From contig MNCI01035086.1 in assembly GCA_015680685.1 (NCBI GenBank), forward strand, positions 491,566 to 555,565: a DNA stretch of 64,000 bases. Direction: 5' to 3'. This stretch comes from Gnetum montanum (lineage: Eukaryota > Streptophyta > Gnetopsida > Gnetales > Gnetaceae). Positions 38,589 to 50,330 of this stretch are shown here, in pieces. The first letter of the stretch is position 1. Every line of letters starts with the position of its first letter. The translations under genes and the position numbers were made by a program. The notes under the pieces are model-generated. The model worked only from the letters and a program-made list of their open reading frames with translations, searched no databases and was not told where the DNA came from.

Positions 38589-39671
38589 CTGAATCCAGAT
38601 GTTATGCAAAGACAAAACTTTTTTCTAGGAAACAAGAGAACTATATATCTTTAATTAATTTATTAGAAGATTATAACATGGTTCAAAAAACCCACAAGTA
38701 TCCAAAACTTATCACACTCAATCAATATTGCAAAGCATGAGGCTCTACAACCACACAATGGATGTTCTCAATGCAAGACATAACCAATAGAAATCTCTCC
38801 CATAGCCCGAGACTAAGATCTCAACTCACAAGTAAGATACAAGAGAATAGAACACATAGACCAAAACACCACAAGCTGATCTTGGAGCTGTAATCACCAA
38901 TCGTACTGATCCAATGTGCTTACCTACTCTCTGTTACTCAGCTCTCAACTCTCAAGTGCATTTTTCTTACTCGTTCCCCTCAACAGTCATGAATACATCA
39001 ATATTTATGTCAAACTAGAAGATAAGAACTCTAGAAACCTTTCCCCAATTCATTGTAAGGTTTTCTAGATGTTTCCCAAGTCTTCTCATATTCTCTCCAG
39101 CTATTTTCATCTTTTTCCATCGTGTTCCAGAAGTTTCCCGAATTGAAATGGGTATTTTTGGAAGTTACTTCATCTATCTAGGTTTACTTTGGCTTTTCTA
39201 GGATGTCTTCTACAAAAACCCAACTCTCAGTTGGGATGTCTACTATTTTTCTAGGACATCCCATCTTGTCTTGCAACATCCCAAATTCTAGTGGGACATC
39301 TTTCCCAAAACTTCATCTGCACAGTTGGGACATCTCAGCTAGGACATCCTAATTTCTAGTGGGACATCTCAACTGGGACATCCAAATTTCTAGTGGGACA
39401 TCCCACCTACAAGGGCCAAACACAAAAATGCTTGTTTTGATGTCTAAAATCTCTAGATGCCTCCAAACAAGTCCCCATAGACCTCGGAACCTCCTAGACT
39501 CATCAAAATGAGCCCAAAACATCCAAGAATCATCATCAACAAAAAATCAACACAATAAGATAAACATTAGTAGGATGCACACATCCATGTCTTCTTCAAG
39601 CCCAACACCTACAAAAATGACTTGGAGGACAAAGCACAAGGAAATCAAGAGAGGTGTTCCTATACCAAACA
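38589..39671 (-). repeat. LTR-like segment with GGGACATC repeats
   Basis: It lies where the minus-strand LINE reading (40272 to about 39680) breaks off, has TG..CA-like ends (TGCTGAATCC at 38589, CCAAACA at 39671) and contains a run of CTAGTGGGACATC-type repeats at about 39215-39405. It may be a solo LTR of another family, but no target duplication is visible and no coding is present, so the call and limits are tentative. Confidence 0.35.
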
Positions 39672-40272
39672 TTGCCAAAACTATCTAGGATCTTTTTTAA
39701 TGGTGTAACCAAAATATTCTTGTTGCTTCCTAATAAATTTCCTTCTCTTGGTTCTAATTAAGCTTTTGTATGCCTTTATTAAACCTTGTTTATGAATCTT
39801 ATTTGTATTCTTAATATTTTGCCTAGCCTACACACAATCTTCATCAAACCAAGTCTTATGAGCATCCTATTGTTATGAATGCACAACTTGATTAGTTACT
39901 ATAAGTAACATTTTTTTGAGCCCTATATGTCATCTTTCAAAATTCCATTTATTATGTGCTACAGTCATATAATTTTCCTTTACTTTAGGATGAGTCTATA
40001 CTAAAATTGTTTTCTATTTTTATTTTTGGTTCTCAAGGGAATAATTTGAATTTGCAACCAAAACTCTAAATGATGATGGTGAGACTCCACTAAATCTTCC
40101 CCAACTTTCAAGTCCTTAATAAAATCAATATCTTCAAAAGAACATAAAAGCAAATCAATGCCAGAGTTACCTTATGATCCTATGAAAGTAAATACTAAAG
40201 ATTGAGGAAATCTAACGAGGCCATTGCAAATCAAAAGATTGAAAATTTTTGTCCATTCTAATAGTTGTTAGC
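39672..40272 (-). pseudogene. LINE ORF2 endonuclease region, downstream half
   Basis: On the minus strand, starting at the element D boundary, pieces read WTKIFNLLICNGLVRFP, IDLLLCSFEDIDFIKDLKV and a His-rich DLVESHHHHLEFWLQI. This is the pattern of the last part of a LINE apurinic-type endonuclease (a 'SDHxPL' block). A typical RKFIRKQQEYFGYTI-like linker follows near 39750. The upstream half lies at 49060-50330, on the other side of element D. Confidence 0.65.
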
Positions 40273-41096
40273 TGATGAGTGGCGAGATAACCCTACACTC
40301 AACCATACGAATATGAGCGTTCTCATGCGCGATCTGGTCAAACTCCGCAGACGGACTAGTTGTGGCACCTAGATTGTTAACCTTAGGTTGCAGTCCACTG
40401 TCTTCCCACCTGGACTAGTATTATATTTTTCACGTATGGTTTAGTCCAGAGTGAGGTGTATGATGTGTTCCTAATTCTAACGCTAATCATAATGGTAGTG
40501 GAATGTAATATTAACTAAGCTAAGCTAGGAGGGAAAGGGTAAGAGAATCTAATCTAGACTAAGTGCAATGAGTAGCTGATTCCTTGATTATCTATACACA
40601 TCTTGGACCTCGTGCATGACTACCACTGGGATTACCAAGCGCAGATCCTAGGTACGCCACTGGGATACCAAGTAGTCACACTTAAATGCTCGTAATCAAG
40701 TCGTACCCATTCCACGTTACTAGGAGATAAGGGTGAGAGAGAAAGCAATAAATAATAATTAAATAAACAAATAAATAACAAAGTGAATGTTGCAATGATG
40801 AAGTAATCTTGATCTTTATTGCCGGTCATGTGCACGGCCAAGTACGTCACACTCGAATAAAGAATGTCGTACAATCATAATCACCACACTGCGGGCAAAC
40901 ACTGGAAAATAATCTTACTCTGAGGGATCAAACTACCAGAGTTTCACTACTAAACTATTCTATCTATGCTTAACAAGGGAGAGCTGCTTCTTATTTATAG
41001 ACATTGCGAAGGGCTGTGATATCACAGGTACGCGATATCGCAGGGAAGACGCGATATCGCGGGGGATCGCGGCCCATGCGATATCGCATCCCATCA
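40273..41096 (-). repeat. 3' LTR of element D (824 bp)
   Basis: On the minus strand it runs TGATGGGATGCGATATCGCA to TCGCCACTCATCA. U3 holds five GATATC or near-GATATC palindromes at 41017-41092. A TATA-like TCTATAAATAAGAAG lies at about 40990-41004 and the AATAAAG equivalent near 40816. This copy is uninterrupted and shows what the 5' LTR looked like before the nested insertion. Confidence 0.93.
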
Positions 41097-41105
41097 TACC
41101 CCCAC
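41097..41105 (-). promoter_or_regulatory. Polypurine tract of element D
   Basis: The minus strand reads GTGGGGGTA directly before the 3' LTR, identical to the tract of element B and preceded by TTTTTATTCAGTC. Confidence 0.8.
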
Positions 41106-41249
41106 GACTGAATAAAAACTCGTCCTCGAGTTACAAAGAGAAAAAGCTCCATTGATTACACAGTGGATAGGTATGGGATTATTAACTAGAAAAAGAAATA
41201 GAATAATGCTGCAGTGTGGGAAGACACAACATAGAAAAATACTACAATT

Positions 41250-43585
41250 ACAAAAAATGGGAACTCATGTAGTTCCTGGTGGCGGTGGCTCCTCCATGGG
41301 TGCTTTCCCTTTTTCATGTACTCCAGTCTTTGAAGCTTGATGGCGTTGAAGTATGGCCTAGAGTTTCTCCTCTTTGGTCTGAGGGTCTTGTGTTGTCTAT
41401 GCAAGTGTCCCTATGTTTGATGGAGTCGGCACCTCCCACAGACAGGGTAGTTGCGGGAACATCTGATTGGCTTTAACGTACTACACCGTGAACACCCATC
41501 GTTCCTCTTCGTAGGCTTTGGCTTTGTCTTTGTATTCATGAAGATCTGTTAGCCATTGAGCCAAGTCAGTTGCAACATATTTTTGCCCCTGGTAGCTTGC
41601 TTTGACCACCTCGAGTTTAGAATTTGCAACATCCAATTTTTCAACCAGCTTCTTTCGTTCTACAAATTCTGCCTCATATTTGAGATGGGTGGAAGCCACC
41701 TGCTACTCAAGCTCTGTTCTCAGGCACCCTACTATTAACATGGTCAGGTTGGCATATCTGAGGTTTGCCAACTCCATGTATTTTTTCAAGTCCTAGATCT
41801 GTAGGTCCCAGTTCTTAACTTCCACTTGGTGGACGAAGGCGTAGGTGTCCAATATGGCCCTCCAATCAGTGTGTTGAGCACTGATAGTGTTGATTTGAGC
41901 CTTGGCCATATGGATCTCCTTCTCCAGGATTTTTTTATACATCCCCACCTGATCACAGAAATGCTCCTTTAGCTTCTTGTGCTGTTTAGCCTCATTCTTC
42001 CACGCGCTTATCTCAATTGCTAATTTTTNTTGTTTAGCCTCATTCTTCCACGCGCTTATCTCAATTGCTAATTTTTGTCGAATAGCACGTACCTCCTCCA
42101 TTAAGAGGGTTCAATTCTCCCTGGCTAAACAGCTTACATCTCGGTTGACCCAAATGAATTGTTCTCATAGCTGATGAAAGTGTTCATTGAGAACATTCTT
42201 TTGTTTCTCCACAAAGGTCAACCTAAGGTTATGTATAACCAACTGCTTATTCTCTTCTTCTAAAGCCTTGAGTGCCTTAAGGTGTGCATGGGTTTGCGCT
42301 TCTGCTACAAAGGCATCCCAAATAGCCTTCTCCTTTTCTTCTACCATCTTCTTATTCTCTGTGGTCGATTTGGTTAATTGCTTTGTTCTAAAATTCTCCT
42401 GTTGGTCTACAGGAACAAATTGTAAAGGATCCCGCTGTACTTCTTGCAAGGCTATGAGCTGCTCTTGTAGTTTCTACACTTCAGCTTCAACATGCTCAGC
42501 CCTTACTTCAGATATGACCAACTTTCCCTTTGTGGAAATGAGGTCTGATTGAATTACTATGACATCTTGAGGGATGTCAAATAGAGATGTCATTACTTGT
42601 CCTGTTTGAAGCAATCTGTCAAGTACATCCTCATGTTCCGCAGGAGTCATTGAGGTTCTAGCAAGAGTTTGAGCATCCCATGCCCCTGAGAGATCTGCCG
42701 ATGACACAACAAGTACATTGAAAGATTCTTTAATGTGGTCAGCAACCACTTCAGTAGCTCCCATGGCATTCTGGTGTTGCATGACCACTAGAGTGGCCCC
42801 TTCACGAGTCTCTAACTGCACCTGAAAAGATGCTGCATTTCCTAAGATCTATTGCGACTATCTACTTTCCCCTCCTCCTACTTGAATTGATAATTCACCC
42901 CTTGTGTGATCCATTGAAACTATAGGCTAGCTGGCATCATCGATGATGTGGAAGAGGTTTACATCATCACGACTTCCCCAACTGACCGTCTCAATGATGG
43001 CCCTAAGATGGCTCATCGATGATCTGTAGTCTTGCGGCGGCAGTGGCTGATCCTGGCCTATGCCAGGCCCTACTTCTTGTTGTTGGCTGGGACCCGTAGC
43101 TGGAGGTTAACTAGGTCAAAAATAGCCTATGTAGAGAAATCAACTATCACACCACAAATGTTAATCATGGTGCCTTGCTCCCTATTGTGCCAGAACTAGT
43201 ACGTTTCACCTAAGTACCAAGCACCGCTTTCAGAGAGGAAAGGCCATAAGGAAGATCCTTTGAGGTGATCCCTAACAGCCTCAGGAGTGAACTCTGAAAA
43301 CAATTCTAAGTTAAGCTCCACAATCATCGTAGCAAATGTGTACTTCTCATGGATAGCCTAAACACACTCTGGGGGCAACATGAGTTGTCGTCCCGGTTCA
43401 GGTGCAACAACAACTCCTCCTTCTGCCTACCCGGACTGTCTAGTAGGAGGTTCTTCTTGATGGATGTTGAAGGATTGCACCTCTTATTTGTTATGTTGTT
43501 CGGCAGGGCCTTGTCTTCCACCTCTCCGAGATCTCTTTGTTCTACCTTGAATAGGACCCTCCTGCTGTGCACATTTCGGGGCCAT
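41250..43585 (-). pseudogene. Second ORF of element D: coiled-coil protein of unknown function
   Basis: Read from the ATG at 43585 (MAPKCAQQEGPIQGRTKRSR, with a basic patch) the frame runs about 770 codons, with at least eight stops and one frameshift near 43090. The N-terminal half has VRDHLKGSSLWPFLSESGAW and CGVIVDFST. A middle hinge (QDYRSSMSHLRAIIETVSWG) is followed by about 400 residues of Glu/Lys/Gln/Leu-rich heptad-like sequence (42450-41480). It ends GKAPMEEPPPPGTTW. I do not recognise the family. It occupies the 3' place that env-like ORFs hold in some Athila elements, but no signal peptide or membrane segment is visible. Element B has the same tail. A single N at 42029 between identical 46-bp copies is probably a seam. 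Confidence 0.7.
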
Positions 43586-45596
43586 TATGCAATCACACAG
43601 ATCAAGCGTTAGTAAGGTTGTTTCCAAAGTTAAGTTATACCTTACTGCTTGCCTTAATTAAATATCTTATGTTATAACGTGTGATCATACCCGAAAATTG
43701 TAATAATGGGTCTTGTGACTTAGGTGGTTGTCATTTTAGTCTCCCGGTATACCTAAGGATTATATGATTGTTGGCACAATTATTCTAAGTGTTAAGTTAA
43801 CTACCCTAATTGATGTCCTTTGGGCGATGATAAATTTCAAAAATGTTAGGCACTTTTCGGCAAGTGTCTCTCCCTCATGACTAAACTAAACACTCCGGGT
43901 TCAAGCAGGTTCAAACGGAATTAAAATCGGAGCACCAGTGCACGAGATATGAGTGAAAAAGCAAGGGTTACACAATCGTAAGTCGTAGAGAAAAATTTCA
44001 ACAACTCCCCCCTCGCGTGAATGGCAAAATGATGCTAAGTGTTGTAGCAGGGGTACCTATTTATAGGTATATAGGACATGATATCTCATCCCTAGTGATG
44101 TGAGACACCAAAGAAATACTGAATTTTTAATGATTTTTCTTGAAATTAATGTTGGAAATTTAGGACATTGGTAAGTATTAAGATGTTCCAAGGTAATATC
44201 ATTGATTTAAGAGGCACTCTTAATGATAATGATGTGAACTTTAGCAATAAAAATTTGGCGGTTAAGAAAAAAGGGAATGTAATGGTACATTGGAACGTTA
44301 AAATTTAGAGGGATAATAATAGGGAAAGAAAATTATGAAAAAAAAGTTGAGGGTAAGAAATGGTGTGTGTAAGCTATGTCCTAAGTGAAGATTACAAAAC
44401 ATTACACAAGTGGATCCTCCCCAAAGCAGGTTTCAACCTATAATGCTTTTGTGTAACCACACTTAAAGTGACCGTGGGCACTAGAAGGGTTAAATGTAAT
44501 CCGCACTAACTCCACAAAACACACACATGTAATTATCACCGGAATGAGATGAAAATTCCATGCTACACGGGACACGAGCTACAATTACATGAATAGTGAG
44601 ATGGGACAAAGTATAGAAAGGGATCGTAGAGATTAGGACATGAGGTAACTAACCCAAGGCACAATGAATCCTGTGTGAAAGCATGATTAATGTGTCATTA
44701 ACCCATTGTTCCAAGATCAGGACCAAGTCCATTCCTCTAAACAATGACATTACATTGTTTCATCCCCATGATGGACAACTATGAGACTACCATAACAACA
44801 AGGTGTACGATCCTTGGCGTTTAATTCAAGGGAGGAGTGATTTTTGTTTTATGGAACTTTATTTTTCTTTTTCTTCTACTTTCTTTTTTTTTCTCACTTT
44901 ACTGAAACCATAGAAGCTACCAACCTTTAGGCATGGGTGCATGTCTTTCCAATGGAACCCCCCTAGAATAGCATTTGATTTTCAAGTGCCCTTTTGATTA
45001 CTCTTACTCCCATTTTTCATTATATCTACAAGGATCTTAGTACAAACACGTTGCATGATAACTTCCACAAACGTCACCAAAGAGAATCCGCAAGTCCCCT
45101 TGATGTCACACCCTATTCATTCCCTCTTGGTCCATCCTTCTTCATTCTAGGTACAATGAACACAAAATTAATTTTAAGTTTTCAGAAATATCAAGAATAT
45201 CACTGTACCCTTGAAAAGGAACCTCTTATTTGTAGAGTGGATGAGTGGGTGTAATGGGCTCACTATTCCAAATAATTGATCACTCATGACTTAATAACAT
45301 AGAACACACCTCAACCAACAATCCACATGAGTGTTTTATTCGTAGATGAGATTACTTACAAAAGCGTAAAAACACAAAAAACACACAAAAAGATAAAACA
45401 AAAAGTTGAAAAGTGAAAAACTGGAAAACAAAAATTTGAAAAATGAAAGAAGATGAAAAATATTTATTAATCCTACTTGTTATTGCAATGGGGGATATCC
45501 CACACAACTAATCAGTTGAGTATGGCAAGGATTAATAAATGGAAGGTGAGGATCCTTGCATATTGGAAGTATTGGAACCAGTCTATACTTATCCCC
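43586..45596 (-). other. Non-coding spacer of element D
   Basis: No credible ORF. It shares scattered blocks with A (1-1080) and C (32400-33700), such as CCTCCCCAAAGCAGG at 44416-44430 and a polypyrimidine run near 44860-44900. Those regions follow integrase in A and C. Their direct junction to gag here implies that pol was lost as one block. Confidence 0.6.
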
Positions 45597-47381
45597 TCAG
45601 GGTTCACACACTTGATTATAATAGGCATAGTGGGGCACTTTATACGATGTAGTTCCTAGATAATGAGTTGACCCACTATGATGTTTGTGACCATTAGCTG
45701 GTATGCAAGGATTAGGATGATGCCTCCCATGGTTGTGTTCATTGGGCCATATGGTTGTTGGAGTGTTTGATGGTGGCCCTGATGAAGTTACATGAGGCAT
45801 TGGGTTCGAAGGTAAGGGTGCACCACAGTGTGGAACTTGTGCTGAGTTGGAAGATGCAGTGGCCTCAGAATTATGTTGTCCCTTTTTATGGACATGTTTA
45901 AAGAAGGGGCGCTTTTGATGTTGCTGAGGTTTCCCACTGTTGTTAGTAGTAGTAGCACAAGTGTTGTTCGTGGGTTGTTGCGTTGGCACAAACACCTTAG
46001 GAATAGTTGGTGGCATTGCGCAAGGAGGGAAAGGATAAGAATGTTGAAAGTTAGCAAGAATATAAGGTGCATAAGGTGGTGGTTGTGTTGAAGGTATGAG
46101 CTGATAGTATTGTGGAGAATGGTATTGTGGTGAGATAGAGTATGGTGGCCCGAATGGAGAAACAGGATGTTGAACATGATAAGCATTTGGATTCGGAAAA
46201 TATAAAGGGTGCCTCCAGTCTAAGGGTGGTCTTCCACACAACTGGGATTATTGCCACTGTGATCGAACACAGTATCTCTGTACGAACTCTGGATGTAATG
46301 TGTTTCCCCAATGCTCATGTAGATGTAACAGTATTGGGCATTGGCCCTTGGGGTGATCGTACAAGCATATGTTGCATTCATACATATGATTGGCAGTTGA
46401 GCACTTATTCCCTTTATTCTTTTTCTTTGAATGTCTACTATTTCATCCTACTTCTTGGGTTGTCAAAACTTTATCTCCAATATTGCTGATATATTCTCCA
46501 CAATTTTGAAACATCCATTGCAACATCTTGTCTATCTTTTCCTCGGCTTCTTCTAACGATTGTTGTATTGGCAAAGATGATGTTTCCACCTTGAGATTTC
46601 TTGATCTCTCCTTTTTATAACCATGGACCTTTGTTGAGTTAATATTTTGGTCCCATTTATGTTTTTCAACACTCCCCCATCTAGCTAATTCTCCTTCTTC
46701 TTTTTCTACCCTCTTAATAAGCTCTTGGACTTGATGGGTTCGTAGTTCGTATAGTTGACCTTGGGCATATATTCCTAAGGTCTCTCTTGTTTAATTATGT
46801 AGCCCATCAATAATATGGTACATTAGCCTTTCCTCGGAAAACCCATGGCCTGGACAGTTGTTTAATATTGCATAATATCTTTCTATGGCCATGTCCAAGG
46901 GTTCATGTTGTGCTTGTTTCCATCCTTGGATTTGTTTCCTCAAGGTTGACACTCTTGCGTAGGTTTGATATTTTTCGTTAAAGNAAAAGAGCTTAAGTTT
47001 TTGCCACCCGTTATCAATGTTGTTCCATGTGCAGGCATCGTAGAAGGTTTGTAAATGTTGATGCAAATCTAAGTCATAGCCTCCTAAAAATTTTGGAAAG
47101 TTGTTTAAATCGAGTCTGGGTAGTCGGCTCTCTTTACGATGCCTACGTGAGATTCAAATAGCCTCTTATATTTGCGTTAGGCTTGTAGTGGCCAGTGGGG
47201 GTTCATCTTCATCTTGTAAGTTATGTCTTCGTGTGTTGTGATGACATTGTTTTTGTTCATTTTTATAAGAAACTCCCACTTCAGGTTGTATACTCCAATC
47301 TTCATCGTCATATAGTTTGTTGGTTCTCCAATGAACTTCCTCACTAAGTGTGGCGTTATTATTATCTTGTAGGAGAGACAT
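45597..47381 (-). pseudogene. Gag of element D (broken)
   Basis: The ATG at 47381 (MSLLQDNNNATLSEE) lies 144 bases inside the LTR. The capsid core is readable at 47066-46791 (LQTFYDACTWNNIDNGWQKL ... RVSTLRKQIQGWKQAQ ... NNCPGHGF). About 29 residues present in C are missing at a single N (46984). A zinc-knuckle-like CNICLYDHPKGQCP lies at about 46330-46370. A Pro/His/Tyr-rich tail (46241-45597) ends in a stop, and no protease follows. Confidence 0.85.
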
Positions 47382-47501
47382 TGTATGAAGTTGTGTGTGA
47401 ATTTATGTGTGACTTTTTATAATTATTTCTTCTTTCTAAGAGATATATCGTTAAGTCCTTTATAGTGACTGTGTATGATATAACTAATCTAGATAACTAG
47501 C

Positions 47502-47523
47502 ACCGTCCCTGGCAACGGTGCCT
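47502..47523 (-). promoter_or_regulatory. Primer binding site of element D (tRNA-Asp type)
   Basis: The minus strand next to the 5' LTR reads AGGCACCGTTGCCAGGGAC, the best match in the window to the complement of the plant tRNA-Asp 3' end (TGGCGCCGTTGCCGGGGA). Confidence 0.85.
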
Positions 47524-47524
47524 A

Positions 47525-49059
47525 TGATGAGTGGCAAGATACCCCTACACTCAACCATACGAATACGAGCATTCTCATGCACGATCCGGTCGAACTCCGC
47601 AGACGGAGTAGTTGTGGCACCTAGATTGTTAACCTTAGGTCGCAGTTCGCTGTCTTCCCACCTAGACTAGTATTATATTTGTCACGTATGGTTTAGTCCA
47701 GAGTGAGGTGTATGATATGTTCCTAATTCTAACGCTGCTCCTGAAGGTAGTGGAATGTAATATTAACTAAGCTAAGCTAGGAGGGAAAGGGTAAGAGAAT
47801 CTAATCTAGCCTAAGTGCAATGAGCAGCCGATTCCTTGATTATCCGTACACATCTTGGACCTCGTGCACAACTACCACTAGGATTACCAAGCGCAGATCC
47901 TAGGTACACCACTGGAATACCAAGTAATCACACTTAAATGCTCGTAATCAAGTCATACTCATTCTGCGTTACTATGAGATAAGGGTGAGAGAGAAAGCAA
48001 TAAATAACAATTAAATAAACAAATAAATAACAAAGTGAATGCTGCAATGATGAAGTAATCTCGATCTTTATTGTCGGTCATGTGCGTGTCCAAGTACGTC
48101 ACACTCGAATAAAGAATGTCGTACAATTACAATCACCACACTGCAGGCAGACACTAGAAAATAATCTAACTCTGGAGTGATCAAACTACTAGAGTTTCAC
48201 TACTAAACTATTCTATCTATGCTTAACAAGGGAGAGCTTCTTCTTATTTATAGACATTGTGGCAAGCTGTTGATGAGTGGCGAGGTACCCCTACACTCAA
48301 CCATACGAAACGAGCGTCGCACGCACGATCCGGTCGAACTCCGCAGATGGACTAGTTGTGGCACCTAGATAGTTAGCCTTAGGTCACAGTTCGCTGTCTT
48401 TCCACCTGGACTAGTATTGCATATGTCACATATGGTTTAGTCTAGATGAGATGTATGATGTGTTTCCTAATCTAAGCTACTCCTGAAGGCAGTGGAAAAT
48501 AATATTAACTAATCTAAGCTAAAAGGAAAAGGGTAAGAAAATCTAATCTAGCCTAAGTGCGACAAGCAACCGATTCCTTGATCAACTGTACACATCTTGG
48601 ACTTCGTGCACGACTACCACTGGCACTACCAAGCGCAGGTCCTNAGTGCTACGAAAGCAATAAATAACATTAAATAATTAACAAATAAATAAATAACAAA
48701 GTGAATGCTGCAATGATGAAGTAATCTCGATCTTTATTGTCGATCATGTGCGTGTCCAAGTACGGCACACTCGAATAAAGACACTGTACAATCACATTCA
48801 CCACACTGCGGGTAGACACAGGAAAAATGCTAACTCTGGAGGGATCAAACTGCCAAAGCTTTGCTACTATCTAACTGGGATAAGAAACAAGGGAGAGCCG
48901 CCTCTTATTTATAGATACGTGATATCGCAGGGGAAGACGCGATATTGCATACGTGATATCACGGCCTATGCGAATCGCGTCTCATCAACTGTGATATCGT
49001 GTACGCAATATCACAGGGAAGACGCGATATCGCGGCCCATGCGATATCGCGTCCCATCA
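47525..49059 (-). repeat. 5' LTR of element D, split by a nested solo LTR
   Basis: The LTR proper is 47525-48270 plus 48988-49059. It matches the 3' LTR (40273-41096) when the 717-bp insert is skipped: 3' LTR sequence around GGGCTGTGATATC (about 41014) is cut here after GCTGT. U3 with its GATATC palindromes is the 48988-49059 piece. Confidence 0.92.
48271..48987 (-). repeat. Solo LTR nested in the 5' LTR of element D (717 bp)
   Basis: On the minus strand it runs from TGATGAGACGCGATTCGC to CTCGCCACTCATCA, a complete family LTR in the same orientation as its host. The flanks GCTGT (48266-48270) and ACTGT (48988-48992) are the target duplication with one change. A single N at 48644 marks a missing block of about 100 bases compared with other copies. 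Confidence 0.9.
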
Positions 49060-50330
49060 TTAACCCATCTTATTAATAGTGTTATCTACAAATTTTTGTG
49101 TTTAGTTGTGATCTTCAACAATTTCTAAACTTCCAAAATTATGTTTCCACTAAATAATTTTTATTTGCTATTAACCTTTCCATGCATTAACATCTCCACA
49201 ATTAAATACTAAGCCTTTTGTTGAAAATTGTATAATATCTCTACCTAAAAATTGAAAAGATGATTACAAGGTAGCTCTATAGAATCATACAATATAGCAT
49301 CTCTAGGAGCAAAATAGCATATGGCAAAGAAAGCACAACCATGTTGAAATAAGATTTTTAGCCAAACATATTGTTTAGTCATCAATTTTTCCTAAAAGTA
49401 CATAATTTTCAAAATTTCTTCTTATTACCATGGCAACACCACTAGAAGGTCTACATATTCACCCTACTCTTGTATTTCTTGCAACAAATTTAATAAATCC
49501 AAGAACTACAAAATCTGCATAAAAACATCTTTCTAAGTTTTAACAAAACCAAAAATATCAAAGCTATCAAAAAAGCTAATACTATTCAAAGAAATAACTT
49601 TATTTGCATTTTCATCATCAATATTAAGAAATCCACATCTTAAAGGGCCTATACAAATAATTTTTGGAATACTGCTTATTTGTAATTACTTCCATGTTAC
49701 TAGCATTTAGATATGCTACGAAACCCTCTTCATGAGTTGTCTTAACCTTTTTCCATTATTCAATCCTTTCTGCAAATTCCTTTCAAGTAAGATCCTTATT
49801 TATCCAAATACTTTTCTTGTTCTCACTTGGCTTCAAGTGGCTTTGATGTCTTCAAATATGCACTCTACCTTCTACAACATAAAACTTAATAATTACATGT
49901 TGGGGCTTTTCACGTCATTCACCTGAAACCCTAAAATGATTTTAAATTTTTAGAGAAGTTACACCCATATCATCTATAATTTTTCTCATAAACAAAGCCT
50001 CATCTATGTTACCCTCTAGGATACCTACAAAATGCAATTTTTTTCTTTTTCCCTTTTTTCATCTTGCTCTTTCAAAGCTTCTACAATTGCAAATTCTATC
50101 TCTATCTCCATTCCTTTAATATTATATCCATATTTATTTTCTTCCACCTTGGTTTCAAGTTTTGCTAATTTTGGTAAAATCTATTCATTATCCTTTAGAG
50201 CAACACTAGTCTCCTTTTTTTAATCAATCTTCTCTTCAAGGGAGGATTAATAACCATTGAAGAATTTTTTTATTTTGTTCATGGACTTTATCTTCAATGC
50301 CATTTTGCTAACCATATGCTCCCATTGTGC
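49060..50330 (-). pseudogene. LINE remnant, upstream half (ORF1-like and endonuclease start)
   Basis: On the minus strand 50310-50040 reads as a Lys/Glu-rich ORF1-like start (MALKIKSMNKIKKFFNGY, then LPKLAKLETKVEENKYGYN). Around 49480-49100 endonuclease-like pieces occur (GCAFFAICYFAPRDAILYD, NHLFNF, QFSTKGLVFNCGDVNAW). The reading stops at the element D boundary and resumes at 40272 on the other side, so D inserted into an already present LINE. Frames are broken throughout. Confidence 0.6.

Larger units (their letters stand above)
40273..49059 (-). mobile_element. Element D: complete non-autonomous Athila-type LTR retrotransposon
   Basis: The LTRs are at 49059-47525 (5', interrupted by a solo LTR) and 41096-40273 (3'). 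The flanking 5-mers TTAGC (40268-40272) and TTAAC (49060-49064) match at four of five bases. Minus-strand order is primer site, gag, non-coding spacer shared with the post-integrase regions of A and C, a long coiled-coil second ORF, polypurine tract. No protease, RT, RNase H or integrase is present between gag and the spacer. It could move only if supplied with enzymes in trans, plausibly from A/C-type relatives with the same ends. Confidence 0.88.

Noticed and set aside
41017-41092. Regularly spaced GATATC palindromes considered as a CRISPR-like array
   Set aside because: The spacing is irregular, units are about 10 bases, there are no unique spacers, and the context is a plant LTR.
42187-42552. 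121-codon plus-strand ORF opposite the second ORF of element D
   Set aside because: It is a shadow of the heptad-like minus-strand frame, with no domain of its own.
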